A stretch of 64,000 bases of DNA from the NCBI GenBank assembly GCA_945897465.1, contig CAMDFK010000017.1, positions 1-64,000 of the forward strand, in the 5' to 3' direction. Shown here piece after piece: positions 1 to 8,593 of this stretch. This DNA is from Limnohabitans sp. Rim8. GTDB taxonomy: Bacteria; Pseudomonadota; Gammaproteobacteria; Burkholderiales; Burkholderiaceae_C. The notes beneath the pieces are model-generated. The model saw only the letters and a list, made by a program, of their open reading frames with translations. It was not told the DNA's origin and searched no databases. A program made the translations under genes and the position numbers. Positions within the stretch are counted from its first letter, which is position 1. Every line of letters begins with the position of its first letter.

Positions 1-85
1 GCTCTGGGGTCCAGCGCCTGCGGCGCTGAACGCTGGTCACCACTTCCACCCGAGTGGGCGTTGCTGAAGACATAGTCATATCCAT
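1..85 (-). CDS. Transposase OrfA, N-terminal fragment (runs off the window)
   Basis: Only about 28 codons are inside the window. The reading frame from the ATG at 85 (AGGA eight bases upstream) gives MDMTMSSATPTRVEVV, then a basic stretch VQRRRRWTPE. The RRRRWTPE segment resembles the opening of the helix-turn-helix domain in OrfA proteins of IS3/IS2-like elements; IS66-type OrfA proteins begin similarly. Alternative in-frame starts are the ATGs at 79 and 73. The family is inferred from this short motif, so it is tentative. Confidence 0.5.
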   Translation of the reverse strand, partial: MDMTMSSATPTRVEVVTSVQRRRRWTPE

Positions 86-149
86 GGTCGTATTCCTGTT
101 TCTTAGTTTAAGGAATACCGACGGGACTGTGTTTCAGGGGGCTAACTCA
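1..149 (-). mobile_element. End of an insertion sequence (IS3/IS2-like), truncated by the window edge
   Basis: The first 85 bases encode the start of a transposase OrfA on the minus strand. The element's terminus is probably near 147-149, where the minus strand reads TGAGTTAGCCCCCTGA; IS3-family ends usually begin with TG. The matching right end and the target duplication are outside the window, so the boundary is inferred from the dinucleotide and the short distance to the transposase start only. The element lies just downstream of the T6SS operon. Confidence 0.45.
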
Positions 150-371
150 GTGTCATACAAAACTATCTTTAACTGGATCTGAGCGTAGTCCATTGCCGTT
201 CGCAAGCGAGATCAGATTAAAGCGTTTCGCCAATCGCACAAGACACACACTCTCTCCTTAGAAAAGGGCAGGACCGTTGAGGCCAAATCCGAGACACGGT
301 TAACATACAGGATGAGTGTTTAGAATAAAGTCGACACTTTACTTTCTTTCAAGTGAAGACGATTGGGCATA
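150..371. other. Non-coding stretch between IS end and tssA
   Basis: There is no convincing gene here. A weak inverted repeat (ACACTT at 334-339 with AAGTG at 351-355) lies just after the tssA stop on the minus strand and could be a remnant terminator, but the stem is only five pairs and no strong T-run follows. Nothing else was recognised. Confidence 0.4.
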
Positions 372-1541
372 TCAATCATGCCGGCTAAAACTGTTGTCTT
401 GCTTAAGCCCCAGCACCGTAAACAACCTGTTCAAATCCCCCTCTTCACGCATCACTTCCTGCATGAGTTCAGGCAGGGGCATGCGGCCCCAGCTGACCGC
501 GCGGCGGACCAAATAAGGTGTGGGGCTGTGGGGCTCGATGCTTTGGAGGAAGTTGGCAATGCCTTCAAGCTGTCGGTAGGCGTCGGCTCGTGAGCGGATG
601 GGGCCTGTGGCAAGGCGCGGGTCTACAAAATCTTCGCCCGGCACGCCAGGCTTCATCGCAGGTTCGCCTGCATTTTCTATGGCATCGGCGGGTTGGTCTT
701 CGTCCATGGCTTGCTCCGTAGGGGTGTGCGAAGTTGTAGCCGAAACAGTTTGACGATTGGACAACAGGCTCGTGATGGCCCGATCGATCAAGCCCAAGGT
801 TTCGGTCACGCGAGACAAGCTGGGGGCCTCTTTGCTCAGCCGTTCATCAACCATCGCGTCGAATGCCTTCCATTCCGTCATGGCCAGGGCCAGCGATTCG
901 CGCAATTGCAGCAACTGTGGGGCGGCCGTTGTCGCGCCTACCAGCATCAACTCGTCTCTGCTGGGGGTTGCTGTCAGATTGGGTTCATTGTCATTCTCAA
1001 CCTCAGATTTAGCCGGTGGCACCAGCGGAGCTTTGGTCCAGTCTTCCAAACTGATGTAAGACGGCTTGCGGTCGGGCCAAGGCAGCAGTCCCACATTCAG
1101 ACGCAATGTCAAAGGTATGCTTTCATTCATCCAGGCCAATGGGGCCACGCGAGCGTCGTAGTCACCGTCTTCGCTTTGGCGTGGATGCACGCCTTCCCAA
1201 TAGGTGTCCAACATCCCCTTGATCAGGCGAACGCCTGCGCGCAAGCCGTCCACTTGGTGGAGGTGAATCCAAGCCTCGGACAGCCAAGCGGCAATTTGCA
1301 GGTCTTTACTGCGCTCGCTCAGGGTTTGGCTACAAAGTGATGCAACCAGCGACCAGTCGGCTTTTTTCAGGGGCCGCTCCCACTCGCCCTGAGGCAAGCT
1401 GGGATCGTCGGATTCCCGTGCAATCCTGATCTCGGCGATCACGGGGTCGTAACGTGCAGAAGTGCCTGTCGGCTCATCGCCAGGTAAAGGCTTGAGCAAG
1501 GCGTCAACGACGTCAAACAGTTGAGGTGCAGCGTTTTCCAT
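372..1541 (-). CDS. tssA: T6SS cap protein TssA (ImpA-type)
   Basis: Protein of 389 residues. TssA organises sheath assembly at the baseplate and distal end of the contractile tail. The N-terminal part carries the ImpA_N-type region: PLPGDEPTGTSARYDP near residues 18-33, then the LKKADWSLVASLC segment and WLSEAWIHLHQVDGLRAGV. The C-terminal end has RSRADAYRQLEGIANFL and a PHSPTPYLVRRAVSWG segment, both typical of the family. The ATG at 1541 is preferred because the homologous sequence starts there; the frame stays open upstream to 1613 but would overlap tssM. It is the last gene of the operon, 23 bases after tssM. Confidence 0.9.
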   Translation of the reverse strand: MENAAPQLFDVVDALLKPLPGDEPTGTSARYDPVIAEIRIARESDDPSLPQGEWERPLKKADWSLVASLCSQTLSERSKDLQIAAWLSEAWIHLHQVDGLRAGVRLIKGMLDTYWEGVHPRQSEDGDYDARVAPLAWMNESIPLTLRLNVGLLPWPDRKPSYISLEDWTKAPLVPPAKSEVENDNEPNLTATPSRDELMLVGATTAAPQLLQLRESLALAMTEWKAFDAMVDERLSKEAPSLSRVTETLGLIDRAITSLLSNRQTVSATTSHTPTEQAMDEDQPADAIENAGEPAMKPGVPGEDFVDPRLATGPIRSRADAYRQLEGIANFLQSIEPHSPTPYLVRRAVSWGRMPLPELMQEVMREEGDLNRLFTVLGLKQDNSFSRHD

Positions 1542-1564
1542 GGGCGATTTGAATAAGTTTCTTT

Positions 1565-4500
1565 TCAGGGTTTGATGGGTTCGGGTGCACGCGTAGGCAA
1601 TACTCCAGGCCAAATCAATGGGTTGCGTTTCCCCGGCGGGCTCAATGTCAGACGCAAATAAACTCTGGCCCGGTTTTCACTTGTAACCGGCGATGGGGCC
1701 ACTGTCGAAACAGGCGCTGCTGTATTGGCGTTCTTACCCGATGCCGCGCTGCCCAAGGTCGGCAAACTGTCAACCTGCAACGGGAACTCCACACGCAACA
1801 ACTGACTTCGACCGTCACCGCGGGCTTCAACTTCGCGTTGACGGCCAATCAGGTTGAACAGCGACCACGCATCAGAAAACCGCAAAGTCACGGTCTTGCC
1901 GTCAACGCTCATTGCCGGTTGCCGCGGGTCAGCCAGTGGGCTCGCCTGACCGTCCTTGGCCAATCTCAAAGTGAGGGTGATTGGCTGGCCAGGTTCCCAG
2001 CGCATCGGCTTGGGCGTGTCGCGCAGGCCTAAGCGCTGACGGCCAATCTCCAAACTCCAATCAATCACCTGATTGCCTTGATTTTCAGCGCCTTGGTTGG
2101 CACGAAACTCGACGGACATGTCGTAGCCCACCGGCGTACTTTCTTCGGTTGGAACCAGAGGCGCCAAGAAGCTGCGTGCGCGGTCAAACTGGTCCATAAA
2201 ACGATGCGCGGCAACACCAGCCGGCAGGCTCTTTTGAGTTTGAAGCAGCGCTTGTATGGCAGGTCGTGCACGTTCATAGCTTCGCAAGAGGCTGGCGATT
2301 TCGTCCAGTTCGGCCACTGGCGACTCTGCTGTCCAGCCAGGTGCTGCAAAGGGCGGACGACCGGCCAGCGTTTGATTAAAGTCGTTTGAAAATCCGCTCC
2401 ACAGCGCCAACTGGTCTTTAGAGCGCAGCTCATTGCAGCGCAGGCTCAGTGAAGCTGCAAGCTGTGCATGGCGTTCAGCAAAAAAATCGGTCGGCCGTCC
2501 GCTGGGCACTTTGCCCTGAAGGCGTTCTTGACAATTCTGCCCGTCAACGTCTCCCGCCATGGTCGTTAGGAACTGCTCCAACACCAACAAGCTGCTGTTA
2601 GGGTTTTTCAGCTTGAAACGCTCGAGATCTCTTGACAAAAACTGCCAACGCTGAACTTGACTGCTGTTCAGCGCGGCTGAATTGAGCAAGCTGATCACTG
2701 CGTCGGCCTCTTTGCTCAGTTGTTCAACGCGTGCGACTTGTTGCGCCAAATAAGGCTGGAGTGCTGAAGCGTCTGCCAAACCAAAAGCCCCCAAAGCAGG
2801 GCTTTTTTCACCCTGCCAGAAGGCAAAGCTGCGCCCTTTGGCTGAATAAAGTTCAGAGCGGTTGAGCGTGTCGTCAAGCGCTTGCAGCTTTCGCAGGGCG
2901 TCACGGTTGATCAAGGCACTAAGGGCGTCGCCTTCGCGCCTTGCGCCCAGGTCAGTCAACAACTGCTGTACACGGTTTAGACGATTGCGTTCGGCTTCCA
3001 TGGCAGGCACGTCGACAGAAGCACCGTTCAACTTGGCGTTTGGAGCCAAGGCTGCGTTAAGGTGCGTCATCACTTGGTTACTCAACCTGCTGTTGACAAT
3101 CTGTGTGATCGCACGGTGGCTGTTCACGGGAAAGCGCGGCAAGATGTCACTCTTAAACTTCTTGCGTTGCTCTTGGGTTGCCAGAGCTTCATCCAAACGG
3201 GGCAGCTCCCAGTTCAAGCCTTGGTTGGCATATGTGTTGCTACTCAACTCAGGTGCTGGAAGATTGTTGGTCGCAGCCATGTAAGGTTCTGACATCAAAG
3301 CACTCAGGCCAGAGCGCAAACTGGTCAGCTCGCTTCCCATCCGGTAGCGCATTTCTTTCTCGTCCCAAGTCACTTCTGTGTTGGGGTTCTCGCTCAGTTG
3401 ATCACTCAGCTCAATGCTGAAACTTTTGTAATTGTCATCAAATTTAGCTTTGATCACCAGGGCCAAGTCAGGGCCCAAGAGCTGTGTGGCATTCAAACGG
3501 GCCATCAAGTTGTCCCAACTTGCACCTGGGGCAAAGTTGGGTCGCCTCATCCAAGCGGCGCTACTGGCACCCGAGGCCATCAATGACTCATGGGCTTTGA
3601 TTTCTGTCAGCAGCGAGTTCAAAAATTCCAACTGTGCTTTGCCATCACCACTGTCATTCACTGTCTCGATCAGTGAATTGACACTGGCATTCAGCTCCTG
3701 TTGACTCAAGAGCAGCGGGTTGTTGTCAAAAGCGGCTTCTTGCAGGCGCAAGCTTCGCTGGCGCAATGCGCAACGTAAAGCTTCTTGTGCTGGTGCCAGT
3801 TGAACTTTGCGCTCACTGGCCGCCTTGCTTCTAAAAAGCTCAGAACTTCGTTGTGAAACCGAGGTCAACTCAGTGCCAAACACCAACTTCACCAGCAGTT
3901 GCAGGTCACGCGGATTCGGAGGTAGCCCCGGCGTTTGTAGCCGTTGCAACGCACCAAAGGCCAAGTTAGTTTCTTCAACCTGGCTCACATAATTCAAAAG
4001 TGACGCAAATTCAGGCAACTCTTGAAATCCAAGTTGCAAAGTTCTGCCGATTTCATCCGCGCTTTTATTCAAAGCGGTGCAACTGGCACCTTGGATCAAA
4101 TCTCCCGTACTGTTATCTTGGGGCACACCTGTGAGTTGGCTCACCTTGGTATAGAGCGCCCGTTGCAAGGTAACCGCCGCGATGTCGCCAAAGGCTTGTT
4201 CCAAATATTCGCGCAGATCGGCCGGTAAGCTGTCGATGATCGGCCAAGATCCCGGCATGAAAACTGACCAAAGGCGCCTACCGTCCATCCGTTCCATGAC
4301 GCCCAGCAGGGCCACAGCTCGTTGGTTTTGGGCTTCGGCAGAGATGGTTTCTCCGTTGCGCAAGGCCAAAGCGCGCTGTTCGTTGTCTTGTTTAAATTTG
4401 GTGAGAACGCTTAGCGTTGTATCGGTTTGCTTGTGCAAAATCACCGAGCCCACGACCAAGCCCAAGCTCCAGCCACCAATCAAGGTCCAAGTGGCCCAAC

Positions 4501-5839
4501 GAGCTCCGCGACCCAACATGGGCCGGCTGGTCAGTTGACTGCCCGATGGGCGGGCTAAACCAAATTCAGCAAATATTTTCTGTTCAAACAGATCACGCAA
4601 AAATACGGGCGCGGGCTCCACACGCCAACTCCCTGTAGCGGATGTTTGGCGAAAAGGATCCAACTCTTTTGGTGTGGCCACCAAGGCTTGGCCCTTGACG
4701 GGTGGCTGATCAATCAATGCATCTGCATCGAATGTCGGTTCAAGGGGCCCAATACCTTCGATATTTGGGGGGCTGGCGTTTGCGCCATCGGCTTTAAGGA
4801 GCTGCGCTTGATCAGCTTGGCCGTCCATGACGCTCAGCGCGCGCTGAGCCGCTTCGCCTGCATCACCCGTGAAGTAAATACCACGCATCAAAAATGGCTC
4901 GTGGTAAGTACTTGGACGCATCAGCTCGTTGACATAAAGCTGTAACTGCGGACGCAAACTGTCAATCTGGCCTGGTAATAAAAAGTAAGGTGAGCTGTCA
5001 CCTTCAAGGTTGAGCACAAACAGCTCAGCAGAGGTGTCAGACAAAGTTTGGATTGTGTGGTCCACAGCCTGATCAACCCAGTTGTCTTGGTAAGTGGCGG
5101 TAATTTCGAAAGGCGAGGACCATCCCAGAATGCTTTTACGCATGGCTTCTGGCAATGCCCGCGCAAAGGGCGAGAAACCAGGCAAGCGCTCACAGCCAGA
5201 GACCATGACGTAAACGGAAAAACGCATGGCAAAACGGTTTTGTGCTTTCCACAAACGGCGGTTAGACAATTTGGCCAAGCGGTTAAGCTCTAAACGTGCA
5301 TTCGGGTCGCTGCTCATGAGCAGTTCCACTGGCACGGTCACGACCAGTGAATCAAAAGGACGCTCAGGCCGGTAGTCGCGGCACAGGCTCAGAAACTCTT
5401 CCCAAGGACGCTCTGCATCGTCCTCGTCGTTGGCTGTGCCCAAGTAGGCCCCCAACATATTGATGACGATGCCCTTGTCAAAGAAGTTCCAGGATATGCC
5501 TTGGGCGCTGGCCGTGGCCGTGGAATCAGCGCTCAATGCTTGGGCAATGCCCGAGTCACCAAGAGGCAATGGCTCAGACGCATTCCCTTCATTCAGCACC
5601 AACACCCATGGCAGGGTAAGTCGTTGAGACCGGTTGGCAATATTGGCTTCTATCAGTTCAACGGCTTGTCGAAAGGAGGCGCGCAAACTGTCGTTGCGCA
5701 TCTTGACAAGTCGACGGGCCTCACCGCGATTTTCTTTTTCTGGGCGACTGGCCACCCAGAACACAAAGCCGAGCACCAACAGCACCAGCAGCACCAGAAC
5801 GATCAGGCTCCAAATCACAAGCTCAGATTTCAAAAACAT
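1565..5839 (-). CDS. tssM: T6SS membrane-complex protein TssM (IcmF-type)
   Basis: Protein of 1424 residues, longer than the roughly 1150-1250 common for TssM. It is the inner-membrane and periplasmic scaffold that binds TssJ and TssL. Membrane segments are visible at about residues 7-29 and 450-472, and the rest of the C-terminal half is the periplasmic IcmF-type region. Where many TssM proteins have a Walker A P-loop after the first helices, this one reads LPWVLVLNEGNASEPLPLG (about residues 76-93), with no GxxxxGKT, so the cytoplasmic domain probably does not bind nucleotide. The gene is followed by tssA and lies 37 bases after tssL. Confidence 0.92.
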   Translation of the reverse strand: MFLKSELVIWSLIVLVLLVLLVLGFVFWVASRPEKENRGEARRLVKMRNDSLRASFRQAVELIEANIANRSQRLTLPWVLVLNEGNASEPLPLGDSGIAQALSADSTATASAQGISWNFFDKGIVINMLGAYLGTANDEDDAERPWEEFLSLCRDYRPERPFDSLVVTVPVELLMSSDPNARLELNRLAKLSNRRLWKAQNRFAMRFSVYVMVSGCERLPGFSPFARALPEAMRKSILGWSSPFEITATYQDNWVDQAVDHTIQTLSDTSAELFVLNLEGDSSPYFLLPGQIDSLRPQLQLYVNELMRPSTYHEPFLMRGIYFTGDAGEAAQRALSVMDGQADQAQLLKADGANASPPNIEGIGPLEPTFDADALIDQPPVKGQALVATPKELDPFRQTSATGSWRVEPAPVFLRDLFEQKIFAEFGLARPSGSQLTSRPMLGRGARWATWTLIGGWSLGLVVGSVILHKQTDTTLSVLTKFKQDNEQRALALRNGETISAEAQNQRAVALLGVMERMDGRRLWSVFMPGSWPIIDSLPADLREYLEQAFGDIAAVTLQRALYTKVSQLTGVPQDNSTGDLIQGASCTALNKSADEIGRTLQLGFQELPEFASLLNYVSQVEETNLAFGALQRLQTPGLPPNPRDLQLLVKLVFGTELTSVSQRSSELFRSKAASERKVQLAPAQEALRCALRQRSLRLQEAAFDNNPLLLSQQELNASVNSLIETVNDSGDGKAQLEFLNSLLTEIKAHESLMASGASSAAWMRRPNFAPGASWDNLMARLNATQLLGPDLALVIKAKFDDNYKSFSIELSDQLSENPNTEVTWDEKEMRYRMGSELTSLRSGLSALMSEPYMAATNNLPAPELSSNTYANQGLNWELPRLDEALATQEQRKKFKSDILPRFPVNSHRAITQIVNSRLSNQVMTHLNAALAPNAKLNGASVDVPAMEAERNRLNRVQQLLTDLGARREGDALSALINRDALRKLQALDDTLNRSELYSAKGRSFAFWQGEKSPALGAFGLADASALQPYLAQQVARVEQLSKEADAVISLLNSAALNSSQVQRWQFLSRDLERFKLKNPNSSLLVLEQFLTTMAGDVDGQNCQERLQGKVPSGRPTDFFAERHAQLAASLSLRCNELRSKDQLALWSGFSNDFNQTLAGRPPFAAPGWTAESPVAELDEIASLLRSYERARPAIQALLQTQKSLPAGVAAHRFMDQFDRARSFLAPLVPTEESTPVGYDMSVEFRANQGAENQGNQVIDWSLEIGRQRLGLRDTPKPMRWEPGQPITLTLRLAKDGQASPLADPRQPAMSVDGKTVTLRFSDAWSLFNLIGRQREVEARGDGRSQLLRVEFPLQVDSLPTLGSAASGKNANTAAPVSTVAPSPVTSENRARVYLRLTLSPPGKRNPLIWPGVLPTRAPEPIKP

Positions 5840-5876
5840 AGATTACCCATCAAAGTGCTGTCATTGCGCGTCCGAT

Positions 5877-6638
5877 TCATAACTTGCTTTCCTGCGAAGA
5901 AATGGGTGTGCCGTTCAAGACTTGCCGCAGCTGCCATGTGGGCCACAGCCACAACAACTCTGAAATGGCCAAGAGGGCGATCACGCTACCCAAGAAAAAT
6001 AATTTCCAACGACTCACCGGTGCCATGCGTTTTGGCGCAATGTTCGACAAGGTGTTGGCGTAAGGTTGGGGTGACAAGACGCGATCGCGCCCAGCCAAAT
6101 CTGCCTGTCGTTGGAAAACAAATTGAAAAAGTTCTCTGCGCAGACTTGCCAATAATTCTTGAGCGTTTTGACCGCGGTACTGGCCTTGAAAGCCTAAAGC
6201 AAGCGTGAATAAATAAAGTTGCGCCAGCGTGCGTTGGGCGGGCTCACGGGCGCGCAGAAGTTGCTTGATGTCGTCAAAAACCTTTTCCCCAGCCACACTC
6301 GACCGAAACATTGACGCTTCTAGCAAATGCTGACTCCAAATTTCCCGTCCTGGCCAATCCTGTCGCAACAACACCTCATCGGCCAATGCGGCTTTGAGGT
6401 AACGCGCGTCTTGAGCTGCTTGCTGGGCAAAGCGGCTACCCCCTTGACGGTATTCCAAGGTCTGCATTTCAATCAGGTTTTCCAGTTGCCGACTGACTTG
6501 GCGTGCCAGCACAACGGCCTCGGCGGTGCTGCTGCAGGGCGGCGCGGATTGCCAGATTCGTTCAAGTTCTTCGTAGAATTGGCGGAACTGGCGGACCAGT
6601 GAGTCGTCACTGACGGTTTCAAGGACTAGGTTGGGCAT
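5877..6638 (-). CDS. tssL: T6SS membrane-complex protein TssL (DotU-type)
   Basis: Protein of 253 residues. TssL is the C-tail-anchored inner-membrane partner of TssM and links the membrane complex to TssK. The cytoplasmic domain has the DotU features ALADEVLLRQDWPG (about residues 84-97) and LYLFTLALGFQGQYRG (about 141-156). A single hydrophobic helix lies near residues 211-234, followed by a short tail. There is no OmpA/peptidoglycan-binding extension, so anchoring to peptidoglycan would need another protein. It lies between tssK and tssM with short gaps. Confidence 0.92.
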   Translation of the reverse strand: MPNLVLETVSDDSLVRQFRQFYEELERIWQSAPPCSSTAEAVVLARQVSRQLENLIEMQTLEYRQGGSRFAQQAAQDARYLKAALADEVLLRQDWPGREIWSQHLLEASMFRSSVAGEKVFDDIKQLLRAREPAQRTLAQLYLFTLALGFQGQYRGQNAQELLASLRRELFQFVFQRQADLAGRDRVLSPQPYANTLSNIAPKRMAPVSRWKLFFLGSVIALLAISELLWLWPTWQLRQVLNGTPISSQESKL

Positions 6639-6668
6639 GCGTGCATTCGTTTGAGGGTGACAGGGGCT

Positions 6669-8009
6669 TTAGACTGCTTGGCCTTTGACAAACAACACGA
6701 TCTCTTGCGGCCGCAAGGACTCATAGGTTTCGTTGTTGTTGCTCACAATCAACTGCTGACCGTCTTGCATCAGTGTTTCAGGTGTTTCAATGGCAAACAA
6801 AACATAGCCATTGCTGGCGCGCAGACCCAATTCGGGCGCAGACTCAATGCATTGCCGCGTTGCGCCCAGCACGCGTCGCTCACGCAAAGAGGCCCATGCC
6901 GATTGGGCCCCAATGACAGCACCCTCCATCCAAGCCACCAAATCTTTGTCGGGTTTGCCCCGCAGCCCAAGCACCAATCGGGGCGTGGCCCACTCCAGCT
7001 GCATGTCCAGTTGGAAATGGCTGCCCTCGAACTCGAACAAGTGCATCAAGTGATCTTGACTGATGTCGGCGACGGCTTCTTCCAATGTTTCCAACAGCGG
7101 TCCAAAAGCTGCACTGGGGCGGGCTTGGTCGTAAGCGGGGGGCAGCATGGACAACGCACCCGCCCGCAGCAAAGCCAATGGTCCCAACAAACCGCAAAGT
7201 GCCAGAAACAACGTGTACGGATGCAACGGTTGGGTTTGAAGCACCGCTTCCAAGGGCGCTAAACCTTGCAGAAGGCTGCTCAAGCGATCTTTTTGTTCCA
7301 AGGTGGTGATACGGTCTTCGGTGCGTGATGAAGGGACTTGCATTTGTCTTGCAACGAAGGCGGCCTTGCCTCTGAGTTCACTGGCCAGTTGCCAGCTGCG
7401 TACCCACAGGGGGTGGCTTCTGGGCAGCAGCATCAATGGAGGCAATTCAGAAGACAGGCGAATTTGCTTGTTGTCTTTCTGGATACAGCCTAGGCGCAAG
7501 TGTTGCCACAGCGAGGGTGGCTGAGCCCCCACTTTGAGACCCAGCGCAGGTCGCAGGCGTGGCAAGTCGGCCTCCACGGCTTGGGAAACTTCGTCTTCCA
7601 TCGGGGGCAAGCTCAAAGACGTAAAGCGCGATGGCGACCCTGGCCTGTTCATGGCACGGGCGCGAGGAAGCGTGAGCCAAATGTCTTGTGGTGCCTCCTC
7701 CAAGGCTGCAGCGTGTTCGGCCAGGTCTAACTCCAACAGCCCGTGCTCAGCGCAACTGGCGTCATGCCAAACCGCTGTACCGTCTGGCATCACCGCGTCC
7801 AAGGCCAAAACGCGCAATAGTCCATTGGCAAGCAGGCCAGTGTCGACTTCCAAATGCCGAACGCCCCAAGCCAAGGGAGCAGCGGCTATCGCATGCCAGC
7901 CGGCCAGGGCATCGGTGCGAGCTTGGGTTTGCTGAAAGTGCTGTGGCACCAGCAGCATGCCTTCGTGCCACTGAATTCGCTCGGGGATGGGCGGGAATGC
8001 GTAAGTCAT
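6669..8009 (-). CDS. tssK: T6SS baseplate protein TssK
   Basis: Protein of 446 residues from the ATG at 8009. TssK is the trimeric adaptor between baseplate and membrane complex. The N-terminus carries the family hallmark IQWHEGMLLVPQHFQQ, which in other TssK proteins lies about 10-20 residues from the start. This supports the 8009 start over a TTG at 8042 that overlaps the tssJ stop. The rest keeps the three-domain TssK pattern and ends near LRPQEIVLFVKG. The gap to tssJ is 29 bases. Confidence 0.92.
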   Translation of the reverse strand: MTYAFPPIPERIQWHEGMLLVPQHFQQTQARTDALAGWHAIAAAPLAWGVRHLEVDTGLLANGLLRVLALDAVMPDGTAVWHDASCAEHGLLELDLAEHAAALEEAPQDIWLTLPRARAMNRPGSPSRFTSLSLPPMEDEVSQAVEADLPRLRPALGLKVGAQPPSLWQHLRLGCIQKDNKQIRLSSELPPLMLLPRSHPLWVRSWQLASELRGKAAFVARQMQVPSSRTEDRITTLEQKDRLSSLLQGLAPLEAVLQTQPLHPYTLFLALCGLLGPLALLRAGALSMLPPAYDQARPSAAFGPLLETLEEAVADISQDHLMHLFEFEGSHFQLDMQLEWATPRLVLGLRGKPDKDLVAWMEGAVIGAQSAWASLRERRVLGATRQCIESAPELGLRASNGYVLFAIETPETLMQDGQQLIVSNNNETYESLRPQEIVLFVKGQAV

Positions 8010-8038
8010 ATCTGAAACATTTCTAATTTTTTTGTAAG

Positions 8039-8593
8039 TCAACGTGGCTTTGTTTTCACACTGAAACTGCGCGAACTCAAATCCACCAAAAAAGATACTT
8101 TATCCAGCGGCAATTGAGCCCGGTGATCACCGGGTGCTAAGTAGTCTGCAAACAGCACCATGCCAGTAACTCGGGGCGAGCCCAGTGCTTCTTCGCTCAG
8201 TTGCAACACCTGCTGTGGCACCAATTCCCAGCTTTTGATGGTCATGGCGTTGGGGTAAGTTTTCATGAGTTCGTTTTTGCTTGAAAACCATTTGGATGCC
8301 GACATGGTGAGTAATTTTTCAAGGGCAGCAGTGTCGCGCACAAAAACCAAGTCGAGTGCCAAGGGGCTGTTTTGGTTCACATCTGGCGCAGCCACCACAG
8401 TCATGGCTTTCCAGTCTAAAAAAGATGGACTGGGTGGACCGCTGAACAAATTGGCAGTTGAAGATGCCACGACTTTGGTCATCCCACTCACCATGGCACA
8501 CCCGCTTGCAGACATGAGCACCCAAGCAATGGCCAGGCAGGATAGCCAGCGCAGTAAGAGGGATTGAAAAGCAATTGGCAAAATAGTACTCAT
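8039..8593 (-). CDS. tssJ: T6SS outer-membrane lipoprotein TssJ
   Basis: Protein of 184 residues. TssJ anchors TssM to the outer membrane. A signal sequence with a hydrophobic core at about residues 10-28 ends in SASGC, a slightly non-standard lipobox with Cys near residue 32. The mature part is a small beta-rich domain with LALDLVFVRDTAALEKLL, and it ends with the LPLDKVSFLVDLSSRSF segment. Its start overlaps the stop of the upstream transporter gene by four bases (ATGA), so the transporter and tssJ are probably translationally coupled. Confidence 0.88.
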   Translation of the reverse strand: MSTILPIAFQSLLLRWLSCLAIAWVLMSASGCAMVSGMTKVVASSTANLFSGPPSPSFLDWKAMTVVAAPDVNQNSPLALDLVFVRDTAALEKLLTMSASKWFSSKNELMKTYPNAMTIKSWELVPQQVLQLSEEALGSPRVTGMVLFADYLAPGDHRAQLPLDKVSFLVDLSSRSFSVKTKPR

